64,000 nucleotides of DNA from Pseudorhizobium pelagicum. GTDB lineage: Bacteria; Pseudomonadota; Alphaproteobacteria; Rhizobiales; Rhizobiaceae. The notes under the pieces are model-generated. The model was not told the origin of the DNA and made no database searches. It worked only from the letters and a program-made list of their open reading frames with translations. Shown here piece by piece: positions 1-8,235 of this stretch. Location of the stretch: positions 160,424-224,423 of the forward strand of contig JOKI01000002.1 in the NCBI GenBank assembly GCA_000722615.1, read 5' to 3'. A program made the position numbers and the translations under genes. Numbering within the stretch: the stretch's first letter is position 1; every line of letters starts with the position of its first letter.

Positions 1-261
1 AAGAACCCGCCGATCCTGATCCTCGACGAGGCGACCTCGGCGCTCGACACGGAGACCGAGCAGGCGATCCAGGCGTCGCTTGCGGAGCTTGCCGAGGGCC
101 GCACGACGCTGGTGATCGCGCACCGGCTGTCGACGATCACCAAGGCCGACCGCATCCTCGTGGTCGACGGCGGCCGGATCGTCGAGCATGGCTCGCACGA
201 TGCGCTGCTGACGGACCGGAGCGGTACCTTCTACAGGATGTCGCGGGCGGGACTGGTCTGA
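1..261 (+). CDS. ABC exporter, C-terminal end only (cut by window edge)
   Basis: Only the last 86 codons lie in the window, open in frame 1 from the first base to a TGA at 259-261. The fragment begins inside the nucleotide-binding domain: it shows the Walker B/D-loop segment [12 protein letters not shown] and the H-loop HRLSTI, then a short tail. This is the C-terminus of an exporter-type ABC protein, in which a membrane domain is normally fused in front of the ATPase. The substrate cannot be told from this part. The next gene starts 122 bases downstream on the same strand, with no strong terminator hairpin between them. Confidence 0.9.
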   Translation, partial: KNPPILILDEATSALDTETEQAIQASLAELAEGRTTLVIAHRLSTITKADRILVVDGGRIVEHGSHDALLTDRSGTFYRMSRAGLV

Positions 262-383
262 TCGAAGAAGATCCAGCACCGCGTGTCCGACGTCGAACGG
301 TTTGACGGGGATGAAGGCTTGCAAAGGACCGGTATTCCGGCTTCGGTAGCGCCATCCATTCCACGCCTGTCGCCGAGTCTCCC

Positions 384-1562
384 ATGTTGAAAGACCTTTC
401 TCCGCAATCCTTCTTCATGGGCGTGCTGACCGCCTTCGTCGGCTTTGCCAGTTCGTTTGCGGTCGTGCTGCAGGGGCTGAAGGGCGTCGGCGCCACCGAT
501 TACCAGGCGGCCTCGGGGCTGATGGCGCTTTCGGTGTCAATGGGCGTCTGCGCCATCGTGCTCAGCGCCTGGACGCGGCTGCCCATCTCGATCGCCTGGT
601 CAACGCCGGGCGCGGCACTGCTCGTTTCGGCGGGGACCGTGGAGGGCGGCTTTCCCGCCGCGGTCGGCGCATTTCTCGTCTGCGGTGTGCTGATCGTCAT
701 TGCGGGCCTCTTTCGTCCGCTCGGCCGGGCGGTCGCCGCCATTCCGGCGCCGCTTGCCAACGCCATGCTGGCGGGCGTGATCCTCGGTCTCTGCTTTGCG
801 CCCTTCAAGGCGATCGCCTTCGATGCATGGCTCGGGCTGCCGATCCTGATCGCCTGGGCGGTGGTGGCCACGGTGAAGCGGCTCTATGCGGTGCCGGCGG
901 CGCTCGTCGCCTTCGTTGCGGTGATGATCTTCGGCGTCGACCTGCCGGACGGTGCGATGGCAAGCTGGACGGCCGGACTGGCGCCACCGCTGGCGCTGGT
1001 CTTGCCGGTCTTCACGCTGCCGGCGCTGGTGTCGATCGCGCTGCCGCTCTTCATCGTCACCATGGCCTCGCAGAACATTCCCGGCATCGCGGTGCTGAAG
1101 GTCCATGACTACGATCCGCAGCCGGGGCCGCTGTTCGCCGTCACTGGTTTCTTCTCCCTGCTGTCGGCACCCTTCGGGGGGCATGCGGTCAATCTGGCGG
1201 CGATCACGGCGGCGATGTGCGCGGGCGAGGATGCCCATCCCGATCCCGCCCGACGCTACTGGGCGGCGATCATCGGCGGTGCCGGCTATATCGTGCTCGG
1301 GCTTTTGGCCGGCGCCGTCACCGCCTTCGTGTCGCTGGCGCCGCCGGTGCTTATCCAGGCGGTCGCGGGGCTGGCGCTGATCGGCGCCTTCTCCGGATCC
1401 GCGGTGGCCGCGTTCCGTGAGCCCGAGACGCGCGAGGCGGCGGCGGTGACTTTCCTGATCACGGCGTCCGGCGTCTCGTTCGCCGGCATCTCCGGCGCCT
1501 TCTGGGGGCTGGTCGCCGGCGGGTTGATGATGGGGCTGCAGCGGGTCGTCACGAGCCGATAG
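384..1562 (+). CDS. benE: BenE-family benzoate/proton symporter-like transporter
   Basis: A 392-residue, almost wholly hydrophobic inner-membrane protein with about 11-12 predicted membrane segments. The N-terminal stretch FFMGVLTAFVGFASSFAVVL and the segment ISIAWSTPGAALL are typical of the BenE (YdcO) family, which in characterised members imports benzoate with protons. The length matches the family. No aromatic degradation genes lie beside it, so benzoate as the real substrate is inference from family only. Start ATG at 384; no strong ribosome-binding site is visible in front of it. Confidence 0.8.
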   Translation: MLKDLSPQSFFMGVLTAFVGFASSFAVVLQGLKGVGATDYQAASGLMALSVSMGVCAIVLSAWTRLPISIAWSTPGAALLVSAGTVEGGFPAAVGAFLVCGVLIVIAGLFRPLGRAVAAIPAPLANAMLAGVILGLCFAPFKAIAFDAWLGLPILIAWAVVATVKRLYAVPAALVAFVAVMIFGVDLPDGAMASWTAGLAPPLALVLPVFTLPALVSIALPLFIVTMASQNIPGIAVLKVHDYDPQPGPLFAVTGFFSLLSAPFGGHAVNLAAITAAMCAGEDAHPDPARRYWAAIIGGAGYIVLGLLAGAVTAFVSLAPPVLIQAVAGLALIGAFSGSAVAAFREPETREAAAVTFLITASGVSFAGISGAFWGLVAGGLMMGLQRVVTSR

Positions 1563-1601
1563 CCCACTCGCAAAGGTCCGCTTTCCGGGCTATATTTGGC
1601 C

Positions 1602-1874
1602 ATGGAGTTCGAATTCGATCCCGCGAAGAGCGCCAGTAACAAGGACAAGCATGGGATCGATTTCGTCGAGGCCCAGGCTTTGTGGCGAGACATCCATTCC
1701 ATTACATTTCCTGCGCGTGAGGAAGATGAATTCCGCATGATGGTCATCGGCAGAATTGCAGGGAAGCACTGGTCAGCCATTATCGTCCACCGCGGCCCGA
1801 GAATACGGATAATCTCGGCGCGACGGTCACGCAAACAGGAGGTTGAGCTGTATGAAAGCCAAAGATCTGGATAA
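1602..1874 (+). CDS. brnT: BrnT-family toxin (type II toxin-antitoxin)
   Basis: A 90-residue protein beginning MEFEFDPAKSASNKDKHGIDF, the characteristic opening of BrnT, a small RelE-like ribonuclease toxin. The core contains the WxDIHSI and RIISAR segments expected of the family. The frame is also open six bases upstream from a TTG at 1596, but ATG at 1602 gives the usual N-terminus. The antitoxin gene overlaps its 3' end by 23 bases, the toxin-first order normal for brnTA. Known members cut RNA and are neutralised by BrnA; activity here is inferred from family membership. Confidence 0.85.
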   Translation: MEFEFDPAKSASNKDKHGIDFVEAQALWRDIHSITFPAREEDEFRMMVIGRIAGKHWSAIIVHRGPRIRIISARRSRKQEVELYESQRSG

Positions 1875-2091
1875 GCTTTTCGACGACGGCGAAGAGGATG
1901 TCCTTCAGTATTTTGACGTCAGCAAGACCCGGCGCATCAACTGGGAGCACGAGCTGGTCGAACTCGAGCTTCCAAAGGAGCGTCTGGCGGAACTGGATGC
2001 GGAGGCCGCTCGCCTGAACACCACCCGCGGCCAGTTGATTTCAAAGTGGGTGCGCGAGCGGCTGGAGAAAGCCTCCACCGCGGTGGAATAA
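1852..2091 (+). CDS. brnA: BrnA-family antitoxin
   Basis: A 79-residue acidic protein (MKAKDLDKLFDDGEEDVLQYF...) with the BrnA-type linker containing INWEHE and a C-terminal ribbon-helix-helix-like segment (VELELPKERLAELDAEAARL followed by a helix). It should bind BrnT and repress its own promoter through the ribbon-helix-helix domain. A ribosome-binding site CAGGAGG at 1836-1842 fixes the ATG at 1852; a TTG at 1843 in the same frame is less likely. It overlaps brnT, so the two are translated together. Confidence 0.82.
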   Translation: MKAKDLDKLFDDGEEDVLQYFDVSKTRRINWEHELVELELPKERLAELDAEAARLNTTRGQLISKWVRERLEKASTAVE

Positions 2092-2152
2092 CATGCTTGC
2101 ACGATGCGTGATCGCGGGCTATCACTCTTGCATGACCATGACAGGCGCAATC

Positions 2153-2257
2153 ATGTCTGACCGGATGTCGACCAGCCGCACCGCGGCCGGGACGCTGGTT
2201 TTTGCGCTTTCCTCGCTTCTTAGCCTCGACCTTACGCGCGGTTGCCGGGTCCGTTGA
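2153..2257 (+). CDS. candidate leucine-rich leader peptide of leuA
   Basis: A 34-codon frame upstream of leuA (ATG 2153, second ATG 2165, stop TGA 2255-2257) encodes six leucines in thirteen residues (positions 15-27: LVFALSSLLSLDL). The leucine codons are one CTG, four CTT and one CTC. An AGG about seven bases before ATG 2153 could serve as ribosome-binding site. Leucine-rich leader peptides ahead of leuA are known from transcription attenuation in proteobacteria. That this frame is translated, and that leucine starvation stalls ribosomes on it, is inference. Confidence 0.5.
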   Translation: MSDRMSTSRTAAGTLVFALSSLLSLDLTRGCRVR

Positions 2258-2343
2258 GGAGCGCCCGGCGGCCGAGAAGCCTGCCGGCGTAAGAGCTCCT
2301 CTCATCACCATTCACACCTGAATTTCCAAGACCCTCCGGGTCT
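2256..2343 (+). promoter_or_regulatory. possible leuA attenuator hairpins
   Basis: Just after the leucine-rich frame there is a stem GAGGAGC (2256-2262) / GCTCCTC (2295-2301) enclosing a second stem CCGGC (2266-2270) / GCCGG (2283-2287). The outer stem overlaps the stop codon of the leader frame. A separate perfect hairpin AGACCC-TCC-GGGTCT lies at 2329-2343. None is followed by a T-run, so a classical intrinsic terminator is not seen. Their position between a leucine-rich frame and leuA suggests attenuation control. Confidence 0.4.
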
Positions 2344-2397
2344 GCGGCTGCGACGGCACCCTGTGCTGCGGCGCGTGAAGCGAGACGAGACAAGACC

Positions 2398-4110
2398 ATG
2401 GACGCGAAGACCTCATCCCCCAAGAACGGTATGCCCGATGCGGCCACGAAGTACCGGCCCTATCCGCAGATCGATATTTCCGACCGAACCTGGCCCAGCA
2501 AGACCATCGACAAGGCGCCGATCTGGTGCTCCGTCGACCTGCGCGACGGCAACCAGTCGCTGGTCAACCCGATGGGGCACGACCGCAAGGCGCGCATGTT
2601 CAAGCTGCTGCTCGACATGGGCTTCAAGGAGATCGAGATCGGTTTTCCATCGGCCTCGCAGACCGATTTCGACTTTGCGCGCTGGTGCGTCGAAGAGGGC
2701 GGCGTGCCGGACGATGTCTCGCTGCAGGTGCTGGTGCAGTGCCGGCCGGAGCTGATTACCCGGACGTTCGAATCGCTGCAGGGTGCGCGCAATCCGATCA
2801 TCCACTTCTACAATTCGACCTCCGAACTGCAGCGCCGCGTGGTGTTCGGCAAGGATGTCGCGGGCGTCAGGCAGATCGCCGTCGATGCCGCCAAGATGAT
2901 CATGGACATGGCCCAGAAGGCCGGCGGCGGTTACCGCTTCGAGTATTCGCCGGAGAGCTTCACCGGCACCGAGCTGGAGGTGGCGCTGGAGATCTGCAAC
3001 GCCGTGATCGCGGAAGTGAAGCCGACGGCCGACAACAAGCTGATCCTGAACCTGCCGTCGACCGTCGAGATGGCGACGCCGAACATCTATGCCGACCAGA
3101 TCGAGTGGATGTGCCGCAATATCGACAACCGCGAGAACGTCATCATCTCGCTGCATCCGCACAACGACCGCGGCACAGGTATCGCTGCGACCGAACTCGG
3201 CCTGATGGCCGGCGCGGACCGCGTCGAGGGCACGCTGTTCGGCAACGGTGAGCGCACCGGCAATGTCGACATCGTCACCCTGGCGCTCAACATGTACACC
3301 CAAGGCGTCGATCCGGAGCTGGATTGCTCCGACATCGAGCGGATCAAGGCGGTCTACGAATACTCCAACGAGATGGTCATCCCGGAGCGTCACCCCTACG
3401 TCGGCGAGCTGGTCTACACGGCGTTCTCGGGATCGCACCAGGATGCCATCAACAAGGGCATGAAGGCAATCAAGGTGGCCAACCATCCGGTCTGGGAGGT
3501 TCCCTATCTGCCGATCGATCCGCAGGACGTCGGGCGCACCTATGAGGCGATCATCCGCATCAACTCGCAGTCGGGCAAGGGCGGCATCGCCTACATCCTG
3601 CAGGCCGACTACGGCATCAACCTGCCGCGCAACCTGCAGGTGGAGTTCCGCGAGGAGATCCAGCGGATCACCGACGAAGAGGGCGTGGAGCTTCCGTCGA
3701 AGCGCATCCACCAGCACTTCCTGAACCACTATGTGGAGCAGCCGGACGCGCGGCTGAAGTTCGTCGACCACCACACCTATCCGGCCGGGACGGATCATAA
3801 GGGCGTCCGGGTCGTGGCTGCGGAAATCACCGACCGCGGCGAGACGAAGCGGATCGAGGGCAAGGGGACGGGGCCGATCGACGGCTTCATCGATGCGCTG
3901 TCGAGCTACCTGGGTGTTGCGCTGTCGGTCGCCGACTATTCCGAGCACTCACTGCAGCATGGCTCGAATGCCTCGGCCATCGCCTATGTCGAGGTCGAGC
4001 ACCCGGGCGGCAAGCTGTTCGGTGTCGGGATCAATACCAACATCGTCGCCGCCTCGCTGGAGGCGATCGTCTCGGCGGCAAACCGCATCATCGCAGAAAA
4101 GAAGGCCTGA
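2398..4110 (+). CDS. leuA: 2-isopropylmalate synthase (long form)
   Basis: Catalyses the first committed step of leucine biosynthesis, condensing acetyl-CoA with 2-oxoisovalerate in the cytoplasm. The 570-residue protein has the HMG-CoA-lyase-like TIM barrel with the LRDGNQS motif at residues 48-54, the HPHNDRG metal-site motif near residue 252 and GNGERTGN shortly after, followed by a C-terminal allosteric domain where leucine feedback is expected. The length fits the longer LeuA class rather than the shorter homocitrate synthase-like one. Leucine-rich leader and hairpins upstream suggest attenuation. The 3' end forms a hairpin with the convergent anti-sigma gene. Confidence 0.95.
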   Translation: MDAKTSSPKNGMPDAATKYRPYPQIDISDRTWPSKTIDKAPIWCSVDLRDGNQSLVNPMGHDRKARMFKLLLDMGFKEIEIGFPSASQTDFDFARWCVEEGGVPDDVSLQVLVQCRPELITRTFESLQGARNPIIHFYNSTSELQRRVVFGKDVAGVRQIAVDAAKMIMDMAQKAGGGYRFEYSPESFTGTELEVALEICNAVIAEVKPTADNKLILNLPSTVEMATPNIYADQIEWMCRNIDNRENVIISLHPHNDRGTGIAATELGLMAGADRVEGTLFGNGERTGNVDIVTLALNMYTQGVDPELDCSDIERIKAVYEYSNEMVIPERHPYVGELVYTAFSGSHQDAINKGMKAIKVANHPVWEVPYLPIDPQDVGRTYEAIIRINSQSGKGGIAYILQADYGINLPRNLQVEFREEIQRITDEEGVELPSKRIHQHFLNHYVEQPDARLKFVDHHTYPAGTDHKGVRVVAAEITDRGETKRIEGKGTGPIDGFIDALSSYLGVALSVADYSEHSLQHGSNASAIAYVEVEHPGGKLFGVGINTNIVAASLEAIVSAANRIIAEKKA

Positions 4111-4125
4111 TCGTCAGATCAGGCC
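4104..4125. terminator. hairpin between convergent leuA and anti-sigma gene
   Basis: GGCCTGATC (4104-4112), loop GTCA, GATCAGGCC (4117-4125): a perfect 9-bp stem that includes the leuA stop codon and, on the other strand, the stop of the anti-sigma gene at 4114. No T-run follows on either side, so its strength as a terminator is uncertain. Confidence 0.45.
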
Positions 4126-4935
4126 GGCAGCCTTCGCCGCGATCTCGTCGAGAGAGGCGGCGGAGGAGGGACCTACGGCAACATAGGTTGCCGTCGCACC
4201 CTTCCACGACATCAGCGCGATGTTGTCGCGGATCAGGTCGGAGAAGCCGTCATCGTCCGGCTGGATCTTTCGAAACAGGATGGCGATGACCTCACCCTCG
4301 CCGGATGTATAGAGGAGCTCACCGACCGGCATGCCGCCGGCCGTGAGGAGCCGGGCGCCCTGGAAGGTGAGATCGTTGTCCGCAAGGTCCGGGATGCGGA
4401 AATTGACGCCGGTGCTGGTGAGCAGCCATTCGACGATTGCGGCGGGATCAGAGGCCGGCATTTCGACGAGGCGATCCGGCTGGCGCGAAAAGACGCGGTA
4501 GTGGGCGACGATGTCATCAAGCCAGTCACCGCCGGCTTCCGCCACGGCGGACTGCGCCGCAACGCTCGGCTGCTGGCCAAGCGTATAGCCGAAGCCGCCG
4601 CCGAGCGCGAAGAGCACGAAACCTGCGAGAGCCGCCTGGGTGGCCGTCGGCCTGAAGGTGAAGCCGGGCCGGTGCTCTGACGGCAGGCGGACCGCCCGGC
4701 GCGGCGGCGGGGCAGTCTTGATCATGCGGACCAGGTCGAGGGGAACCGGCTCCTTCAGGAGATCGTCGAAGACATCGCGTCCGCAGCGGCTGCCGAGCCG
4801 CAATGCTTCATGAAGCGAAGATGCGTCGGGATCGCCGCGCAATGCCGCTTCGACCTCCTGCTGTTCGCGGCTGTCGAGCTCGCGATCCAGAAGCATGCTC
4901 ACCTTCAGGTCCATGGTCTCCCTGTTCGATGCCAT
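4114..4935 (-). CDS. membrane anti-sigma factor
   Basis: A 273-residue protein with an N-terminal cytoplasmic part of about 100 residues (MASNRETMDLKVSMLLDREL...), typical of proteins that hold an ECF sigma factor, one membrane segment at residues 101-120 and a periplasmic C-terminal domain. No zinc-binding HxxxCxxC motif is present in the N-terminal domain, so it is not the ZAS class. It overlaps the upstream sigma gene by one base (TGATG), showing translational coupling and supporting the partner assignment. The signal sensed by the periplasmic domain is unknown. Confidence 0.8.
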   Translation of the reverse strand: MASNRETMDLKVSMLLDRELDSREQQEVEAALRGDPDASSLHEALRLGSRCGRDVFDDLLKEPVPLDLVRMIKTAPPPRRAVRLPSEHRPGFTFRPTATQAALAGFVLFALGGGFGYTLGQQPSVAAQSAVAEAGGDWLDDIVAHYRVFSRQPDRLVEMPASDPAAIVEWLLTSTGVNFRIPDLADNDLTFQGARLLTAGGMPVGELLYTSGEGEVIAILFRKIQPDDDGFSDLIRDNIALMSWKGATATYVAVGPSSAASLDEIAAKAAGLI

Positions 4936-5417
4936 CAGGCTCTCCGTTTCGCGCTCGTGGCGTCGCGTGCGGCAAAGCTCAGGCGGGCCGCGCAGAGGTG
5001 GGAGGCCAGACGTTCGGTCGGGATGCCCAGAATCTCAGCCGCCTCGGTGTAGGAGAAGCCCTCGATCTCGACCAGCAGGAAGGCGCTCGCCTGACCCGCG
5101 GGCATAGCCAGTACCGCATGCTGCTGCTCGGTGCCGGCCTTATCCCTGGTTTCTCCGGCAGGCTCGCGCGGCTTCGGCTTGCGCTTTTTGGCCATGTCGG
5201 AGGAGACGCGGCGGATCAGTTGGAAGAGCCAAGACGCCGACGGATTGTCGTCGGTTGGACACTGGCCCTTGATGATCGCCCTCGCGCAGGCGGCCCGCAC
5301 CAGCTCATCCGCCTCGTCCACGCTCGCGCTGAGCGTGAGCGCAAAGCGGCGCAGGCGTGGCAGAAGAGCGACGAATTCGCGCCGTATGTCGACCGGTGCG
5401 GTTGATGCAGCTGTCAA
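4935..5417 (-). CDS. ECF-type RNA polymerase sigma factor
   Basis: A 160-residue protein with the two-domain plan of ECF sigma factors: a region-2 like N-terminal half (LLPRLRRFALTLSASVDEADELV) and a region-4 helix-turn-helix half (LVEIEGFSYTEAAEILGIPT). The only usable start is TTG at 5417, because a TAA lies in frame just upstream and no ATG follows near the N-terminus. It is followed directly by its probable anti-sigma factor. The upstream sequence contains GGCAACC about 30 bases before the start, which loosely resembles an ECF -35 element, so autoregulation is possible but weakly supported. Confidence 0.82.
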   Translation of the reverse strand: MTAASTAPVDIRREFVALLPRLRRFALTLSASVDEADELVRAACARAIIKGQCPTDDNPSASWLFQLIRRVSSDMAKKRKPKPREPAGETRDKAGTEQQHAVLAMPAGQASAFLLVEIEGFSYTEAAEILGIPTERLASHLCAARLSFAARDATSAKRRA

Positions 5418-5498
5418 ATCGAGGAGGCCTTATAATGCTGATAGGTTGCCCTAACCCCAAGATATGAATCGAATAAGGCAAACGTGCAAGTCGACTGC

Positions 5499-6452
5499 CT
5501 AAATCAACCGGGCAGCTTCCGGAATGGACACGGAAGAGGGCGCTTCACCGTAGAAGACATGGCTGTTGTCGAGCTCGACGCCGTCGCCGGTCTCGTTCAG
5601 CGCGTGGCGGTCGCAGCTGAGGTTCCAGGCGCCCGGCTCGCCCGAGAGGGTGAAGAGATTGTAGGCGGCCCGCGGCTTGTGGCCGCCGGGACCCTGCGAT
5701 GCCGAGGCTATGCCGACCACCGGGATCTGACCGTGGTGGCTCTTCAGCCAGTAGACCGTGTTGAGGTGGGTGTGGCCGTGGAGGACGAGTTCGGCCCCGC
5801 CCGTGGAAATCGCGGCCGCGAATCGGCGGATGCCGATCATCCGCTTGTGGGACGACGCGGCGCCGTGAATCGGTGGGTGATGGATCAGCACCACCCGGAA
5901 GAGACCTTCGTCGCCGGCCTTCCGCAGAAGATTGACCGTTTCGCGGGCCTGACGCGGGCTGAAATAGCCCGAGGCCGAAAACGGCGGTGTGGCGACGGAG
6001 GTCGAACAGCCGATGATGGCCAGCGGGCCGCGGCGACGGATGGTCGGGAAGATCTTCGTCTCGTCCTGCCAGCTGCGGGTGCCGTCGTCGCCGATGATAT
6101 AGGGGTACCATTCGTTGACCGAGCGTTCATGCGCACCTGGGACATAGGCATCATGATTGCCGGGCACGACGGTGGTCTCGTTCGGATCGCCCACCGTCTG
6201 CAGCCATTCGCCGGCAAGCCGCGTCTCGATGGTGGTCGCAAGGTTGACAAGATCGCCGGTGATCATCAGGTGGTCCGGCTGGCGGGTCTTGAGGTCGCTG
6301 ATCAGCAGATCCAGCGTGTTGACGAAAAGATGCTTGCTCCGGTTGCGGTGCCAGTTCACAAAGCCGGTGATGCGCTTCGACATCAGTTCGCGAAGCGTGA
6401 GCCTCGGGAGCGGGCCCAGATGGATGTCGGAGATATGAGCGAATTTAAACAT
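5499..6452 (-). CDS. calcineurin-like metallophosphoesterase
   Basis: A 317-residue cytoplasmic phosphoesterase showing all the binuclear metal-site motifs in order: DIHLG near residue 9 (FAHISDIHLG), GDLVN, GNHD, IHHPP and LHGHTH. These residues bind two divalent metals that hydrolyse phosphodiester or phosphomonoester bonds. The start ATG at 6452 places the first metal motif at the expected distance from the N-terminus. It is divergent from the NUDIX gene at 6518. The true substrate (cyclic nucleotide, lipid or nucleotide) cannot be read from the sequence. Confidence 0.87.
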   Translation of the reverse strand: MFKFAHISDIHLGPLPRLTLRELMSKRITGFVNWHRNRSKHLFVNTLDLLISDLKTRQPDHLMITGDLVNLATTIETRLAGEWLQTVGDPNETTVVPGNHDAYVPGAHERSVNEWYPYIIGDDGTRSWQDETKIFPTIRRRGPLAIIGCSTSVATPPFSASGYFSPRQARETVNLLRKAGDEGLFRVVLIHHPPIHGAASSHKRMIGIRRFAAAISTGGAELVLHGHTHLNTVYWLKSHHGQIPVVGIASASQGPGGHKPRAAYNLFTLSGEPGAWNLSCDRHALNETGDGVELDNSHVFYGEAPSSVSIPEAARLI

Positions 6453-6517
6453 GGCGCAGACTTAACGCACGAAGCCATGAATGGTTATCTAATTTCTTCG
6501 TCGCGGAGATGTGAATA

Positions 6518-7003
6518 GTGGCCACCGGCATCCCCGAAGTCAGCGGGCTGCGCAGTCGCGTGGCGGTGTGGCTCTTCCATCGTGTCTTCATCCTCACGCG
6601 CGGCATGACACTCGGCGTGCGGGCCGCCTGCTTCGACAGCGAGGGCCGCATCTTCCTCGTCCGGCATACCTATGTTCCTGGCTGGTATATGCCGGGCGGC
6701 GGCGTGGAGCGCAACGAGACCGTGCTGGAAGCCCTGGAGAAGGAGATTCGGGAGGAGGGCAACCTGGTGATGACTTCGGCGCCGTCGCTCTTCCACGTCT
6801 ACTACAACAGCCGCATCAGCAAGCGCGACCACGTGCTTCTCTACCGGGTCCAGGTGGAGCAGACGGCCCCGCGATTGCCGGACCGCGAGATTGCCGAGTC
6901 CGGCTTCTTTTCTCTCGACGCGCTGCCGGAGAATACCACGACGGCGACGCTTGCCCGGGTCCGGGAGCTTTCCGGTGCCGTGCCGCCCGCCGACCTCTGG
7001 TAA
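6518..7003 (+). CDS. NUDIX hydrolase
   Basis: A 161-residue protein with a Nudix box GGGVERNETVLEALEKEIRE followed by EG. The canonical arginine of the REUXEE part is replaced by lysine (EKEIREEG), a conservative change that may still be active. NUDIX enzymes cleave nucleoside-diphosphate-linked substrates; the specific one is not evident. The start is a GTG at 6518, preceded by GGAG about nine bases upstream; the preceding frame offers no better start. The gene ends base-to-base against the convergent hydroquinone reductase gene. Confidence 0.82.
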   Translation: MATGIPEVSGLRSRVAVWLFHRVFILTRGMTLGVRAACFDSEGRIFLVRHTYVPGWYMPGGGVERNETVLEALEKEIREEGNLVMTSAPSLFHVYYNSRISKRDHVLLYRVQVEQTAPRLPDREIAESGFFSLDALPENTTTATLARVRELSGAVPPADLW

Positions 7004-7987
7004 TCAGGCCCCCAACCGCTCCCGGCCATGGGGGGACTGAAGATCCATCTCCGGTCCGACCGGCACGACGCCGGTCGGATTGATGGTCTTGTGGCTGCGG
7101 TAGTAGTGTTGCTTGATGTGGTCGAAATGCACCGTCTCGGCAATGCCCGGGACCTGGTAGAGGTCGCGCAGGTAGGCGCTGAGGTTCGGATAGTCCGCGA
7201 TGCGGCGGATGTTGCACTTGAAGTGGCCGACATAGACGGGGTCAAAGCGCACCAGCGTGGTGAACAGCCGCCAGTCGGCTTCCGTCTGCCGGTCGCCGAC
7301 CAGATAGCGCTGCGAGGCTAGCCGCTTGTCCAGCATGTCGAGTGTCTCGAACAGCGCCGTGACATTGCCTTCATAGGCATCCTGGGTGGTGGCGAAGCCG
7401 GCCTTGTAGACGCCGTTGTTGACGGTGTCGTAGACGGTGGCGTTGATATCGTCGATCTCGTTGCGCAGGTCCTGCGGGTAGAAATCATCCGAGGAGCCGG
7501 TCAGGCCGTCGAAGGCGCCGTTGAACATGCGGATGATCTCGGCGCTCTCGTTGGAGAGGATCGTCTCCTGCCGCTTGTCCCACAGGACAGGCACCGTGAC
7601 GCGGCCTGAATATTTGGGGTCGGCCTTCAGGTAGACCTGGTAGAGATACTCGGAGCCGAAGAGGTCGTCCTTCGTCGCGCCATCCTTGCCGGAAAATTCC
7701 CAGCCGTTTTCCACCATCAGTGGATCGACCACGGACACGGAGATCAGGTCCTCCAGTCCCTTCAGCTTGCGGAAGATCAGCGTCCTGTGGGCCCAGGGAC
7801 AGGCGTAGGAGACGTAGAGGTGGTAGCGCCCGGCCTCGGCCTTGAAACCGTCGCGACCGCTCGGACCGGCGGAACCGTCCGCGGTCACCCAGTTGCGGAA
7901 CTGCGATTCGGACCGCTTGAACTGGCCCTTGGTCGATTTCGTATCGTACCAGACGTCCTGCCATTTTCCGTCGACCAGCATGCCCAT
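7004..7987 (-). CDS. glutathionyl-hydroquinone reductase (GST omega/ECM4-like)
   Basis: A 327-residue glutathione-transferase-fold protein with the CPWAHR active-site motif, catalytic cysteine at residue 63, that marks the YqjG/ECM4 group. Members reduce glutathionyl-hydroquinones with glutathione. The frame can be read from a GTG at 8002, but AAGGAG lies inside that extension six bases before ATG 7987, so 7987 is the better start. Length agrees with the family. It is convergent with the NUDIX gene and stands alone as a transcription unit. Confidence 0.88.
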   Translation of the reverse strand: MGMLVDGKWQDVWYDTKSTKGQFKRSESQFRNWVTADGSAGPSGRDGFKAEAGRYHLYVSYACPWAHRTLIFRKLKGLEDLISVSVVDPLMVENGWEFSGKDGATKDDLFGSEYLYQVYLKADPKYSGRVTVPVLWDKRQETILSNESAEIIRMFNGAFDGLTGSSDDFYPQDLRNEIDDINATVYDTVNNGVYKAGFATTQDAYEGNVTALFETLDMLDKRLASQRYLVGDRQTEADWRLFTTLVRFDPVYVGHFKCNIRRIADYPNLSAYLRDLYQVPGIAETVHFDHIKQHYYRSHKTINPTGVVPVGPEMDLQSPHGRERLGA

Positions 7988-8235
7988 GTGTTTCTCCTTC
8001 ACCTCTTGCCGACTTACTTACGGCAGCGCCGGGGAATTGCGAGACGTCAAAAGACGAACGCTGTGTTTTTCCTGTTGGCGGCGGATTTCTTTCCTGATAT
8101 TGCGCTTGTCACCTTTTGAGGAAGCCCGATGACCGAAGCACGGACACTGCGACGACGCTGATCCTGGCAAGATGCTGACCCAGCATCTCGAGATCCCTTT
8201 GTCCTGTCTGTCCTTTTCACGGTTTCGGTTCACCC

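Noticed and set aside
2413..3948. A 511-codon frame antisense to leuA
   Set aside because: leuA has all its motifs on the plus strand, and this frame has only shadow-type composition.
8018..8233. A 71-codon minus-strand frame between two genes
   Set aside because: Low-complexity charged composition, no ribosome-binding site, and it overlaps the promoter of the acetyltransferase gene.
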